DNA of 64,000 nt, taken from Roseiarcus sp963717215. GTDB taxonomy: Bacteria > Pseudomonadota > Alphaproteobacteria > Rhizobiales > Beijerinckiaceae. The translations under genes were made by a program, and so were the position numbers. How positions within the stretch are numbered: position 1 is the first letter of the stretch; the number at the start of each line of letters is the position of its first letter. Below are positions 1-9,768 of this stretch, one piece after another. The DNA lies in assembly GCA_963717215.1 (NCBI GenBank), contig CAVQVS010000011.1:1-64000 (forward strand). The letters run 5' to 3'. The notes below the pieces were generated by a model. It was not told the DNA's origin, did no database searches, and worked only from the letters and a program-made list of their open reading frames with translations.

Positions 1-162
1 TCATCCGAAATTTTGATCGGTTACTCTACAAACATTCGTTGGACCGATCAATGCTCTCACCATATAAGTAAGCATCCCGAGATAACCATCCCGAGATTGA
101 ACGACTTCCACCGGCGCGAGCTTCGCGCCGAACGGGAAATCGTCTTCGCATTGGAGGCGAAC

Positions 163-427
163 ATGATTGCGACTTATATGGAATCCGGCGCGGCAAAGGC
201 TTTGTGGCGCGTCCTCACCTGGCCGGCGCGGGTGAGCGAAGCGCGGCGCACGATGTCCGACTTGGCGCGGATGTCGGAATATGAGCTGCGCGACATCGGC
301 CTCACGCGGTCCGACGTCAACGACGCGACGGCGCTGCCGCTGGACGCCGACCCGTCCGGGCCTGCTCGTGAGGCGACGGGCTTGGCGCGAGCGCTCGGTC
401 GGCGAACGAACCAATCTCGCGGCCTGA
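163..427 (+). CDS. DUF1127 family small protein (3' end uncertain)
   Basis: The ATG follows a good ribosome binding site (GGAGG, 5 bases upstream). The product starts with an amphipathic stretch (MIATYMESGAAKALWRVL). The DUF1127 core follows at about residues 27-50, with the hallmark SDLARMSEYELRDIGLTRSDV. Such proteins are short (about 50-90 residues), basic, common in alphaproteobacteria and often linked to stress or RNA turnover; the function here is unknown. The frame does not stop where expected but runs on into the malate synthase region. A stop in the neighbouring frame at 425-427 would give a normal length, so a single-base indel near 400-425 is likely. The end given is an inference. 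Confidence 0.6.
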
Positions 428-508
428 TCGACGACGGCTCTCCACAAAGGCGGAGAAAAGGTCTAGGACGTGCGTCTCGGACCTTCCAACGCCTTTGCGG
501 AGCCCCTC

Positions 509-2111
<1,603 letters not shown>

Positions 2112-2149
2112 GGCGACTCGCCGGAAAGCAAACGAGGGAGGGAGCCACG

Positions 2150-2441
2150 ATGGCCAAAGCTTATTGGATCTCCACATATCGTTCGATCAGCAATCCGGAT
2201 GCGCTGGCCGCTTACGCCAAGCTCGCCGGGCCGGCGCTCACCGCCGCAGGCGGGCGTTTCCTCGCGCGCGGAATGCCGGCGCAGGTCTATGAGGCTGGCC
2301 TCCAGCAGCGCACGGTGCTGATCGAGTTTGACAGCGTGGAGGCGGCGCGGGCGGCGCATGACAGCCCGGCCTATCAAGGAAGCGCTGGCCGCGCTCGCCG
2401 GCGGAGCCGAGCGGGACATGCGCATCGTCGAAGGGGTGTAG
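2150..2441 (+). CDS. DUF1330 family protein (frameshifted near the 3' end)
   Basis: The ATG sits 9 bases after a GAGGGAGGG ribosome binding site, 38 bases downstream of malate synthase. The reading MAKAYWISTYRSISNPDALAAYAKLAGPAL with ERTVLIEF-like RTVLIEFDSVEAARAAHDSPAYQ is the compact alpha-beta (ferredoxin-like, dimeric) DUF1330 fold of about 95 residues. After AYQ the frame slips by one base near 2380. The next frame gives EALAALAGGAERDMRIVEGV and a stop at 2439-2441, the normal family ending. The exact function is unknown; these proteins are often near small-molecule metabolic genes. Confidence 0.8.
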
Positions 2442-2527
2442 GCGCCGCTTGCGAACTGGCGCTCGCTTCGTGTCGGTTGGCGTTGAGGTTGGCTCAATTC
2501 TCTGCGCAAGGCGCCACGAGCCCGCCC

Positions 2528-2980
2528 TCACATCCCGTAGCCGCGCGCCATCGCCGCGGCGCAAAGCGGAATGAGGGCGAACAGGCCCGCCTCGACGTAC
2601 AGCGCCTGGCGCAATTGCGCGATCTCGTCCGCCGGCGGGCGGAACGAGGGGTCGGCGCGCACGCGCCGGCGCCAGCCGATGTACAGCATGGTCGGCGCGA
2701 CGGAGACGAGGCCGACCCCGACGAACAGCGCCATCTTGGCCCAGAAGAAGATGTTGGCCCAATAATATTCGTAGCCCTTGGCGCCGAAGAACACCCGCAA
2801 GACCCCGGCGGCGACAACGAGCGCCGCCATAATGCCGAACCAGGCGTCGATGCGCGCGACCCTCAACGCCAGGCGGTCGTCGATCGGCCCCGCGGTCAGA
2901 AAGATCTCCGCCGACAGGATCGCGGCGAGCGAAAAGACCGCCAGGTGATGGAAGCTTGCGAGCAGCCAGTCGACGAACAT
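2528..2980 (-). CDS. DUF2214 family membrane protein
   Basis: This encodes 150 residues starting MFVDWLLASFHHLAVFSLAAILSAEIFL. Four hydrophobic segments are visible (about 5-28, 46-68, 84-103 and 128-147), so it is an inner-membrane protein. A conserved HH pair sits in the first helix and the GYEYYWANIFFWAKMALF motif in the third, both typical of DUF2214. No function is established. It faces away from rplU. I chose the ATG at 2980 because the longer reading upstream has no hydrophobic or family-like sequence. Confidence 0.8.
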   Translation of the reverse strand: MFVDWLLASFHHLAVFSLAAILSAEIFLTAGPIDDRLALRVARIDAWFGIMAALVVAAGVLRVFFGAKGYEYYWANIFFWAKMALFVGVGLVSVAPTMLYIGWRRRVRADPSFRPPADEIAQLRQALYVEAGLFALIPLCAAAMARGYGM

Positions 2981-3125
2981 ATCTTCTCCGACTGATCCCG
3001 CGCTCAAGCGTAGCTGCGCCCGCCGCGCGCCGCCAGCGCCGCGGCCGGCAAAGCGATTGACTTTGATCGAGGCTCCGCCTATAGGCACCGCCTCGCTCCA
3101 GCGCGGCCGCAAAGCCGCGCTTTTG

Positions 3126-3187
3126 GTTTTGAGCGCCTCAAGCTCAAAACCCGAGCGTCAAGCCGCGGCTCGCGAGAGCCGCATTTT
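3126..3187 (+). promoter_or_regulatory. Two consecutive hairpins in the rplU leader
   Basis: A perfect 9-bp inverted repeat (GTTTTGAGC, 3126-3134, with GCTCAAAAC, 3142-3150) is followed by a perfect 7-bp stem with a GCGA tetraloop (3165-3182) and then ATTTT. Both lie 75-130 bases upstream of the rplU start. The second hairpin looks like a weak attenuator. Control of rplU-rpmA through its leader is plausible, since ribosomal protein operons are often autoregulated, but that is inference. Confidence 0.4.
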
Positions 3188-3258
3188 CGGTCAACTGCAA
3201 AGAAGCCGGCCGCGCATGCCTCATGCGTAGCGAGCCGGGCGGAACACGGGAAAGAACG

Positions 3259-3654
3259 ATGTTCGCAGTCATCAAGACCGGCGGCAAGCAATACAAGGTT
3301 GCCGCCGAGGACAAGATTACCGTCATGACGCTGCCCGGCGAAGCCGGCGCGAGGATTGTGTTCGACGAGGTGCTGGCGCTGTTCGACGGCGCGACCAACC
3401 ATGTCGGCGCGCCGCGGGTCGCTGGCGCGAGCGTCGTCGGCGAGATCGTCGAGCAGGCGCGCGGGCCGAAGGTTTACGCCTTCAAGAAGCGCCGGCGCAA
3501 GAATTCGAAGCGCAAGCGCGGCCATAAGCAGGACCTCACGATCGTGCGGGTGACCGACATCCTGACCGGCGGCGGATCGTCTGCGAGAGCGGCGCGCTTC
3601 GGCGGCGAGCAGATAGAACGAACAATTCCCCGGCGCGTTCGGAATGCGCTATAG
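3259..3654 (+). CDS. rplU: 50S ribosomal protein L21
   Basis: L21 binds 23S rRNA in the large subunit. The product starts MFAVIKTGGKQYKVAAEDKITV and carries the family signature in the basic stretch VYAFKKRRRKNSKRKRGHKQDLTIVRVTDILTGG (about residues 73-107). The ATG at 3259 is chosen because L21 proteins begin exactly at MFAVIKTGGKQ; a longer reading from 3223 adds 12 unrelated residues. The protein is 131 residues, about 25 longer than E. coli L21, with a tail after DILTGG as often found in alphaproteobacteria. It forms an operon with rpmA 63 bases downstream. Confidence 0.95.
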   Translation: MFAVIKTGGKQYKVAAEDKITVMTLPGEAGARIVFDEVLALFDGATNHVGAPRVAGASVVGEIVEQARGPKVYAFKKRRRKNSKRKRGHKQDLTIVRVTDILTGGGSSARAARFGGEQIERTIPRRVRNAL

Positions 3655-3717
3655 GTAGGTTCAAGGTTGGCGGCCGCTTTGAGGGCCGGCCGCAGCAAGG
3701 TTTCGGAGCGAAGGTCT

Positions 3718-3984
3718 ATGGCTCACAAAAAGGCAGGCGGTTCGTCGCGCAACGGCCGCGACTCGGCCGGTCGGCGTCTGGGCGTGAAGAAGTTCGGCGG
3801 CGAGCAGGTTATTGGCGGCATGATTCTTGTACGCCAACGAGGAACCAAATTTCACGCCGGTCGAAATGTCGGCCTTGGCACGGACCATACGTTGTTCGCC
3901 ACCGCCGCCGGCGAAGTCGCTTTTGAGCGAAAAGGCGACGGACGCCAATATGTATCGGTACGCGCGATTAGCATTTCAGAATAA
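3718..3984 (+). CDS. rpmA: 50S ribosomal protein L27
   Basis: L27 reaches the peptidyl-transferase centre of the large subunit. The 88-residue product starts MAHKKAGGSSRNGRDSAGRRLGVKKFGGE, the diagnostic L27 N-terminus. The typical RQRGTKFHAGRNVGLGTDHTLFATAAG follows. The ATG is preceded by GGAGCGAAGG. It is the second gene of the rplU-rpmA operon, and a strong terminator lies downstream at 4112-4151. Confidence 0.96.
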   Translation: MAHKKAGGSSRNGRDSAGRRLGVKKFGGEQVIGGMILVRQRGTKFHAGRNVGLGTDHTLFATAAGEVAFERKGDGRQYVSVRAISISE

Positions 3985-4111
3985 AGCGGGGAGCAAGACG
4001 AGAACCCCGCTTCGGCGACAAGCCCCCGCGGACGTTCTCGAAAGACTCAAAAATTTCGAGATGAGATCAAAGGCCAAAGAGCCTGCTCATTCGTCCGGTA
4101 AGCCGAAGCTT

Positions 4112-4151
4112 ACGAAGGGGATGCGGTCGCCGCGTCCCCTTCGTCGTTTTT
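4112..4151 (+). terminator. Intrinsic terminator of rplU-rpmA
   Basis: A stem of about 12 bp (arms ACGAAGGGGA..GCGG and CGCGTCCCCTTCGT, loop TCGC) is followed by CGTTTTT. A second, T-poor hairpin (AGCGGGG at 3985-3991 with CCCCGCT at 4005-4011) sits directly after the rpmA stop. Confidence 0.75.
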
Positions 4152-4184
4152 GGCCCCGTGAACGGGGCGCTGACCGGTGATTTC

Positions 4185-4823
4185 ATGTTTCCCGATCTGG
4201 CAAGAGACGATGTGTTCCGGCTTGAGACGCCGCGGCTTTGGCTGCGCTGGCCGCAGGATCTGCGACGCCGCGGCGATCCATAAATTTTGCAGCCGATGGG
4301 AAGTCGCCCGCTACACCGCGCGCATCCCCCATCCCTATCCCGAAGGCTCGGCCGAGCGGTTCATCTACGCCGCGCGCGAGGCCAACTCGGCCGGACGCGA
4401 CCTGACCTTGGTGATGACGCCGATCAAGGGCAAGAGCGACGCCATCGGAGCGATCAGCCTCGAATTGCGCGGCACGGACCGTCTTGCGCTTGGCTTTGTG
4501 CTGGCGCCGGAGATGTGGGGCAAGGGTCTTGCGACCGAGGCCGCCGAAGCCGATGATCGACGCGGCCTTCGGGCTGACGCCGACGGTCGAGATCCTGGCC
4601 AGCGTCAGGGTCGAGAACGAGGCCTCGCAAGACCGTGCTTGGAAAGTGCGGGTTCGCGCGTCTCGGCACGGGCCTGCAGGGCGCGCCGGCGCGCGGGGGC
4701 CTGGTCGAATGCCACAGCTTCCGCCTTGCCCGCGCGGATTGGGCAGGGTCGGCCGCCACGCGGTCGAGCAGCGAGACGGCCAGTCGAACTGGCGCGCGCG
4801 CCGTGACAGGCAGGTCGCGATGA
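4185..4823 (+). CDS. GNAT family N-acetyltransferase (frameshifted)
   Basis: Pieces in three frames join to one GNAT (acetyl-CoA-dependent acetyltransferase, RimJ/RimL-like) of about 210 residues: MFPDLARDDVFRLETPRLWLRWPQ from 4185; then AAAIHKFCSRWEVARYTARIPHPYPEGSAERFI through LALGFVLAPEMWGKGLATEA (the acetyl-CoA-binding R/Q-x-x-G-x-G/A region); then MIDAAFGLTPTVEILASVRVENEAS; then VLGKCGFARLGTGLQG to the stop at 4821-4823. Frame changes are needed near 4262, 4550 and 4628. The stop overlaps the obgE start (ATGA), so the two are translationally coupled. The substrate is unknown. In rhizobia a GNAT between rpmA and obgE is the usual arrangement. Confidence 0.8.
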
Positions 4824-5896
4824 AGTTTCTCGACCAGGCGCGCGTCTACATTCGCTCCGGCGACGGCGGGGCGGGCGCGGTCTCGTTCCGGCGCGAGAAA
4901 TTCATCGAGTTCGGCGGCCCCGACGGCGGCGACGGCGGGCGCGGCGGCGACGTCGTGGTCGAATGCGCGGACGGCCTCAACACGCTCATCGACTTTCGCT
5001 ACCAGCAGCATTTCAAGGCCAAGACCGGCATGCACGGCATGGGCCGCAATCGCGCCGGCGGGCGCGGCGCCGACGCGGTGCTGAAAGTGCCGGTCGGAAC
5101 GCAGGTGTTCGACGAGGAGAGCGGCGCGATGCTCGCCGACATGACGGAGCCCGGCGAGCGCGTGGTGGTCGCCCAGGGCGGCAACGGCGGCTTTGGCAAC
5201 CTCCATTTCACCACCTCGACCAACCGCTCGCCGCGCCGCGCCAATCCCGGCCTCGAGGGCATCGAGCGCACGCTCGTTCTGCGGCTCAAGCTGATCGCCG
5301 ACGCCGGCCTCATCGGCCTGCCGAACGCGGGCAAATCGACCTTCCTCGCCGCCGTCTCCGCCGCCAAGCCCAAAATCGCCGATTATCCGTTCACCACCCT
5401 CCATCCGGGCCTCGGCGTCGTCCGGATCGACGGGCGCGACTTCGTGCTCGCCGACATTCCCGGCCTGATCGAGGGCGCGCACGAGGGCCACGGCCTCGGC
5501 GACCGGTTCCTCGGCCATGTCGAGCGCTGCGGCGCGCTCGTCCATCTCGTGGACGCGACGGGCGCGAACGCCGGCGCCGACTATCGCACGATCCGCCGCG
5601 AGCTCGCGGCTTACGGCGAGGGCCTCGCCGAGAAAACCGAGATCGTCGCGCTGTCGAAGGTCGACGCGGTCGACGAGGCGACGCTCAAGAAGCAGACCGA
5701 GCGGCTCATGCGCGTGATCCGCGAGTTCGGGCCGCCGCTTGCGCCGGGGGCAAAGCGCGCCAAGCCGCTTATGCTCTCGACTGCGACGCGAGCCGGCGTG
5801 ACCGAGGTCTTGCGCGCGACGATGACGGCGATCGAGGCGCGGCGCGCGAGGAAGCGGCGCGAGAGCCAGGCCGTCCAATGGGCGCCGTCGATTTAG
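4820..5896 (+). CDS. obgE: Ribosome-assembly GTPase ObgE/CgtA
   Basis: Obg is an essential GTPase of large-subunit maturation and stress signalling. The 358-residue product has the glycine-rich Obg fold at the N-terminus (MKFLDQARVYIRSGDGGAGAVSFRREKF). The G domain follows: G1 GLPNAGKST at 166-174, G2 region DYPFTTLHP, G3 DIPGLIEGAHEG and G4 SKVD. A short basic tail ends it. The ATG at 4820 is chosen from the canonical MKFLDQ start; the longer open frame upstream belongs to the GNAT gene in another frame. rplU-rpmA-(GNAT)-obgE is the conserved alphaproteobacterial order. Confidence 0.96.
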   Translation: MKFLDQARVYIRSGDGGAGAVSFRREKFIEFGGPDGGDGGRGGDVVVECADGLNTLIDFRYQQHFKAKTGMHGMGRNRAGGRGADAVLKVPVGTQVFDEESGAMLADMTEPGERVVVAQGGNGGFGNLHFTTSTNRSPRRANPGLEGIERTLVLRLKLIADAGLIGLPNAGKSTFLAAVSAAKPKIADYPFTTLHPGLGVVRIDGRDFVLADIPGLIEGAHEGHGLGDRFLGHVERCGALVHLVDATGANAGADYRTIRRELAAYGEGLAEKTEIVALSKVDAVDEATLKKQTERLMRVIREFGPPLAPGAKRAKPLMLSTATRAGVTEVLRATMTAIEARRARKRRESQAVQWAPSI

Positions 5897-5900
5897 CGCG

Positions 5901-5985
5901 GCTCCCCTCTCCTGGGAGAGTGGGCAGCGGCGAGGGTCCGGTCTACGGGCGCTTCGGCGCCACCTTCTCCCGTTGGAGAGGGAGG
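5901..5985. repeat. Palindromic intergenic repeat, copy 1
   Basis: Between the convergent ends of obgE and the Trm112-like gene lies a GC-rich element with nested inverted repeats (CTCTCCTGGGAGAG near 5911-5924 and CTTCTCCCGTTGGAGAGGG near 5964-5982). The spacer contains GGGCGCTTCGGCGCC. It resembles the palindromic units scattered through Hyphomicrobiales genomes and is related to the element at 6221-6268. Confidence 0.6.
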
Positions 5986-5991
5986 AGCGCC

Positions 5992-6213
5992 TCAATCGTC
6001 GAGCTTGCGCGCCTCTTCCGGCAGCATGATCGGCACCCCGTCCCGGATCGGATAGGCAAGCCGCGCGGCGCGCGAAACAAGCTCCTGCCGAACAGGATCG
6101 TAAGTGAGCTCCGCCCGCGTCACAGGGCACACGAGGATCTCCAGGAGGCGAGCGTCGACTTTAGGGCCGGCCGGCTCGTTTGCCGGCGTGCGCTTGTCCG
6201 CATCATCGCTCAT
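5992..6213 (-). CDS. Trm112-like / UPF0434 small protein
   Basis: This encodes 73 residues. After a hydrophilic N-terminus comes VDARLLEILVCPVTRAELTYDPVRQELVSRAARLAYPIRDGVPIMLPEEARKLDD, the Trm112/UPF0434 signature. The usual CPxC..C zinc ligands are reduced: only one Cys (in LVCPVT) is left, as is common in alphaproteobacterial members. The ATG at 6213 (MSDDADKRTP) is chosen; the upstream extension runs into a repeat. Members are thought to support methyltransferases; the partner here is unknown. Confidence 0.85.
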   Translation of the reverse strand: MSDDADKRTPANEPAGPKVDARLLEILVCPVTRAELTYDPVRQELVSRAARLAYPIRDGVPIMLPEEARKLDD

Positions 6214-6220
6214 GGGCGCG

Positions 6221-6268
6221 ACCCTCATCCGGCGGGCTTCGCCCGCCACCTTCTCCCGAGGGAGAAGG
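6221..6268. repeat. Palindromic intergenic repeat, copy 2
   Basis: The element ACCCTCATCC, GGCGGGCTTCGCCCGCC (perfect hairpin at 6231-6247), then CTTCTCCCGAGGGAGAAGG (perfect hairpin) fills the gap between the Trm112-like start and the serA end. It is the standard form of a repeat family common in this order. Confidence 0.7.
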
Positions 6269-6279
6269 ACGAAGTCAAC

Positions 6280-7862
6280 TCAGAAGCGCAAAGCCGCGAC
6301 CTGACGCACGCCATCGATCTTGCTCACTTTCGCGATGACCTCAGGAGGCGCGGTCCCGTCGATCGAAACAAGCGCGATCGCCGAGCCTCCCTGTTCGTCC
6401 CGCCCAAGCGCGAAAGTCGCAATGTTGACGCCCGCGTCGCCCAGAAGGCCGGCGAAGCGGCCGATGAAGCCCGGCTTGTCCTCGTTGGTGACATAGATCA
6501 TCGAAGGGGTGAATTCGGCGTCGACCTTGATCCCCTTGATCGAGAGGATGCGCGGTTTGCCGTCCTGAAAAACGGTCCCGCCAATCGCCCGCGTTTGCTG
6601 CGCCGTCTCGACGGTCAGCGTGATGAAGCTTTCATAATCGCCGTCCGCGGCGCGGGTCATTTCCTCGATGACGATGCCGCGCTGGGCGGCGACCGTCGGC
6701 GCCGACACGACATTGATGTCGACCAGCGAGGGACGCAGCAGCCCGGCGATCGCGGCCGACGTCAACGCCTTGATTTTGAGCTCCGCGACCGCGCCTTCGT
6801 AAGTGAGCGTGACCTTCTGGATCGGCGCTTGCGTGAGTTGGCCGGCGAATGAGCCAAGACCCTCCGCCAAGCGCGATGAACGGCTTGAGCTTCGGCGCTT
6901 CCTCCGCCGTGATCGAGGGAAAGTTGATCGCGTTCGAAATCGCCCCGCGCGTCAAATAGTCCGACATCTGCTCGGCGACCTGAAGCGCCACGTTCTCCTG
7001 CGCTTCGTTGGTGGAGGCGCCGAGATGGGGCGTGGCGATGAAGTTCGGATGGCCGAACAGCGGGTTGGCCGTCGCCGGCTCCTCGATGAAGACATCGAAA
7101 GCCGCGCCCGAGACATGACCGCTGTCGAGCGCGGCGCGCAAGGCGGCCTCGTCGACAAGGCCGCCGCGGGCGCAATTGATGATGCGAACGCCAGGCTTGG
7201 TCTTCGCCAGATTTTCCGCCGAGAGGATGTTGCGCGTCTGCGCCGTCAGCGGCGTGTGCAGGGTGATGAAATCGGCGCGCGCCAGGAGATCGTCGAGTTC
7301 GAGCTTTTCGACGCCGATCTCCTGGGCGCGCTCGGCGCTCAGGAACGGATCAAAGGCGACGACCCGCATCTTCAGTCCCAAGCGCGCGCGAGGCGACGAT
7401 CGCGCCGATGTTGCCGCAACCAATGATGCCGAGCGTCTTGCCGGTCAGTTCGACGCCCATGAAGCGGTTCTTTTCCCACTTGCCCGCTTGGGTCGAGACG
7501 TCCGCGCTCGGGATCTGCCGGGCGAGCGCAAACATCAGCGCGATCGCATGCTCGGCGGTGGTGATCGAATTGCCGAACGGCGTGTTCATCACGATCACGC
7601 CGCGAGCGGTGGCGGCGGGAATGTCGACGTTGTCGACGCCGATGCCCGCGCGGCCGACGACCTTCAGTTTCGTCGCGCGCTCGAGCAGCTTGGCCGTGAC
7701 TTTGGTGTTGGAGCGAATGGCGAGCCCGTCATAGTCGCCAATGATCTTGGCGAGCTCCTCCTTGTCGAGGCCCGGTTTGACGTCGACCTCGACGCCGCGC
7801 TCCTTGAAGATCGCGACGGCGGCGGGGGAAAGCTTATCGGAAATGAGAACACGAGGAGTCAT
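6280..7862 (-). CDS. serA: D-3-phosphoglycerate dehydrogenase (two frameshifts)
   Basis: SerA oxidises 3-phosphoglycerate, the first step of serine synthesis. The product starts at ATG 7862 (MTPRVLISDKLSPAAVAIFKERGVEVD). It has the NAD-binding motif GKTLGIIGCGNIG, the catalytic Arg/Glu/His regions (NCARGGLVDEAAL, TPHLGAST) and C-terminal ASB and ACT domains (SMIYVTNEDKPGFIGRFAGLLGDAGVNIATFALGR) to about 527 residues, the long bacterial form. Extra G residues near 7377 (after ASRALG) and near 6872 (after KPFIAL) break the frame. Both are +1 changes in G runs within strictly conserved sequence, so errors are likely. It is co-directional with serC. Confidence 0.93.
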
Positions 7863-7928
7863 GGAGGTTGTCCTGGAATGGCGGCCGTGACGGCCGCGAA
7901 AATGACAGGGAAAGCGCGCTTGTCTCGT

Positions 7929-8004
7929 GTCATGCCCGCGAAAGCGGGCATCCAGAGCGAGGCCGGAGGCGACGGCTCTGGACCCCCGCTTTCGCGGGGG
8001 TGAC
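7929..8004. repeat. Long palindromic repeat between serC and serA
   Basis: Outer arms GTCATGCCCGCGAAAGCGGGC and the complementary CCCCGCTTTCGCGGGGGTGAC enclose CCAGAG...CTCTGG. Each arm is also its own hairpin, so the transcript could form a cruciform-like fold. The family is frequent in Bradyrhizobium and relatives. It lies inside the presumed serC-serA transcript and could affect mRNA stability. Confidence 0.75.
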
Positions 8005-8014
8005 AAAGCCTCGG

Positions 8015-9187
8015 TCAGGCGGCCTTGGCGAGCTTGCTCTTCTCGAGGACGAAGGCGTAGTCGAGCCAGCGCGTCAGCGCCTCGACATCGGCCGTTTCGA
8101 CCGTCGCGCCGCACCAGATGCGCAAGCCAGCCGGCGCGTCGCGATAGGCGCCGATGTCAAACGCGACCTTTTCCTTCTCGAGCAAGCTCGCCAGCCCCTT
8201 GGCGAACGCAGCCTGGGCGTCGGCCGTCAGAGCGGCGACCGAGGGATCCACGACTTTGAGACAGACGCTGGTGTTCGAGCGCGTCTCGGGCGCGCGGGCG
8301 AGGAAATCGATCCACGGCGTGCGCTCGACCCAGTCCGCAATCGCCTTTGCGTTGGCGTCGGCGCGGGCGAAGAGCGCCTTCAGGCCGCCGAGCGACTTCG
8401 CCCAGTTCAGCGCGTCGAGATAGTCCTCGACGCACAGCATGGAGGGCGTGTTGATGGTCTCGCCGTCGAAAAAGCCCTCGGTGAGCTTGCCGCCACTGGT
8501 CAGGCGAAACAGCTTCGGCAATGGCCAAGCCGGCGTATAAGTCACAAGGCGTTCGGCCGCACGCGGGCTCAGGATGATGATGCCGTGCGCCGCCTCTCCG
8601 CCGAGAACCTTCTGCCAGGAGAACGTCACGACATCGAGCTTCGGCCAGTCGAGTTCCTGGGCGAAGGCCGCCGATGTCGCGTCGCAGATCGTCAATCCCT
8701 TTCGGTCGGCGGCGATCCAATCGCCGTTGGGCACGCGAACGCCGGAGGTGGTGCCGTTCCAGGTGAAAACGACGTCGTTGTCGAAATTGACTTGGGCAAG
8801 GTCCGGCAATTCGCCGTAAGGCGCCTTGAGCGTGCGCACGTCCTTGAGCTTGAGCTGCTTGACGACGTCGGTCACCCAGCCCTCGCCAAAGCTTTCCCAC
8901 GCAAGAACATCGACGCCTCGCGCGCCGAGAAGCGTCCAGAGCGCCATCTCGACGGCGCCGGTGTCGGAGCCGGGCGTGATCCCGATGCGGTAATCGGCGG
9001 GAACGCCCAGCACTTCGCGGGTGAGGTCGATCGCGAGCTTGAGCTTGGCTTTGCCAAGCTTTGCGCGATGCGAACGGCCGAGGGCCGCTTCACTAAGGAC
9101 TGTGGGGGACCAGCCAGGGCGCTTGGCGCATGGGCCGGAAGAGAAGCAGGGATTTACGGGCCGAACGCCCGGCGTATTGGTCGCCAT
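8015..9187 (-). CDS. serC: Phosphoserine aminotransferase
   Basis: SerC transaminates 3-phosphohydroxypyruvate with glutamate, the second step of serine synthesis; PLP is the cofactor. The 390-residue product is of the alphaproteobacterial/archaeal type (MATNTPGVRPVNPCFSSGPCAKRPGW at the start). The PLP lysine lies in VVTFSWQKVLGGEAAHG. It is followed by serA after 152 bases containing a palindromic repeat, giving a serC-serA operon. The mRNA leader at 9188-9250 carries a conserved-looking structure that abuts the start codon. Confidence 0.95.
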   Translation of the reverse strand: MATNTPGVRPVNPCFSSGPCAKRPGWSPTVLSEAALGRSHRAKLGKAKLKLAIDLTREVLGVPADYRIGITPGSDTGAVEMALWTLLGARGVDVLAWESFGEGWVTDVVKQLKLKDVRTLKAPYGELPDLAQVNFDNDVVFTWNGTTSGVRVPNGDWIAADRKGLTICDATSAAFAQELDWPKLDVVTFSWQKVLGGEAAHGIIILSPRAAERLVTYTPAWPLPKLFRLTSGGKLTEGFFDGETINTPSMLCVEDYLDALNWAKSLGGLKALFARADANAKAIADWVERTPWIDFLARAPETRSNTSVCLKVVDPSVAALTADAQAAFAKGLASLLEKEKVAFDIGAYRDAPAGLRIWCGATVETADVEALTRWLDYAFVLEKSKLAKAA

Positions 9188-9250
9188 GATGAGCCATCCT
9201 TTCAGATGGAAGCCTCTCGTTGGGGAGAGGTGTCCCGCCGCGGCTCATAT
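9188..9250 (-). ncRNA. serC leader RNA (serC motif)
   Basis: Read on the minus strand, the 60 bases before the serC ATG fold into an outer stem (GAGCC, 9242-9246, with GGCTC, 9191-9195, ending 3 bases before ATG). Inside is a strong hairpin CCTCTC-loop-GAGAGG (9213-9230) and a smaller one CCATC-TGAAAG-GATGG (9194-9209) that competes with the outer stem. I recall a published structured RNA named the serC motif in the leader of alphaproteobacterial serC-serA operons, with its 3' arm over the ribosome binding region. Position and shape agree. The assignment is from memory and not checked against a covariance model. Confidence 0.65.
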
Positions 9251-9594
9251 CGGAATCGTCGAACAAGGGCAAGCGGGGTGGCGCATCCGCCTTCGGAACA
9301 GGCTGTCAGGAGCTGGCTGACGAGCTCTTCGAGGACGCGCCCTGACCAAAAAACGCCTCCGACTTTCGTGTCGCGGACGTTAGCGTTGGCTCTTCCGTCC
9401 CCTTCCGGTTTCGCCAATCTCGAACACGCTCGCGCTTTCGCCGGGAGCTTTGCGCTTGCGGCTGGAGCGTGCGCATCTTCGCCCCAGCGCTGATAGCGCA
9501 CGCCGGTGAAGAACAAGATCTGGGCTGCGCCGCGGTCGCCCGAAGTCATGCGACGGGGACTGTTCGCGGGCCGGAAAGGGATGACATTGTTCAT
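9202..9594 (-). CDS. Small conserved protein upstream of serC (3' half uncertain)
   Basis: The first 45 or so residues (MNNVIPFRPANSPRRMTSGDRGAAQILFFTGVRYQRW) match a small rhizobial protein family of unknown function, recognised by NNVIPF and QILFFTGVRYxRW. An ATG at 9594 with upstream GAGGGGG supports the start. The open frame then continues for 80 low-complexity residues to a stop at 9202-9204, inside the serC leader hairpins. Family members as I remember them are about 60-90 residues, so a frameshift may have removed the natural stop. No membrane segment or signal peptide is seen. Confidence 0.5.
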   Translation of the reverse strand: MNNVIPFRPANSPRRMTSGDRGAAQILFFTGVRYQRWGEDAHAPAASAKLPAKARACSRLAKPEGDGRANANVRDTKVGGVFWSGRVLEELVSQLLTACSEGGCATPLALVRRFRYEPRRDTSPQREASI

Positions 9595-9768
9595 TGCGGC
9601 CCCCTCGAGAATCGGTCGATCGTTGCGATCGCTCCCAGTGTCGAAGGGCGAAGGTTAACAAATGGTCAAAAGGCCGGAGGCTTCGCGTTTACGTTAACGG
9701 GTTGCGCGGCCCCGCATTGCAAATTCAGTTTATCGCCCGCAAATCCGCGAGCGATACTTTTAATTTGT

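Noticed and set aside
4454..6130. Long minus-strand open frame over obgE
   Set aside because: It lies antisense to obgE, which has all G motifs; its repeated Ala/Arg/Glu composition is typical of a shadow frame.
9655..9669. TTAA-CAAATGG-TCAA as a CtrA site upstream of the small protein and serC
   Set aside because: One half-site is imperfect and the flanking base does not fit TTAAC; too weak to report as a site.
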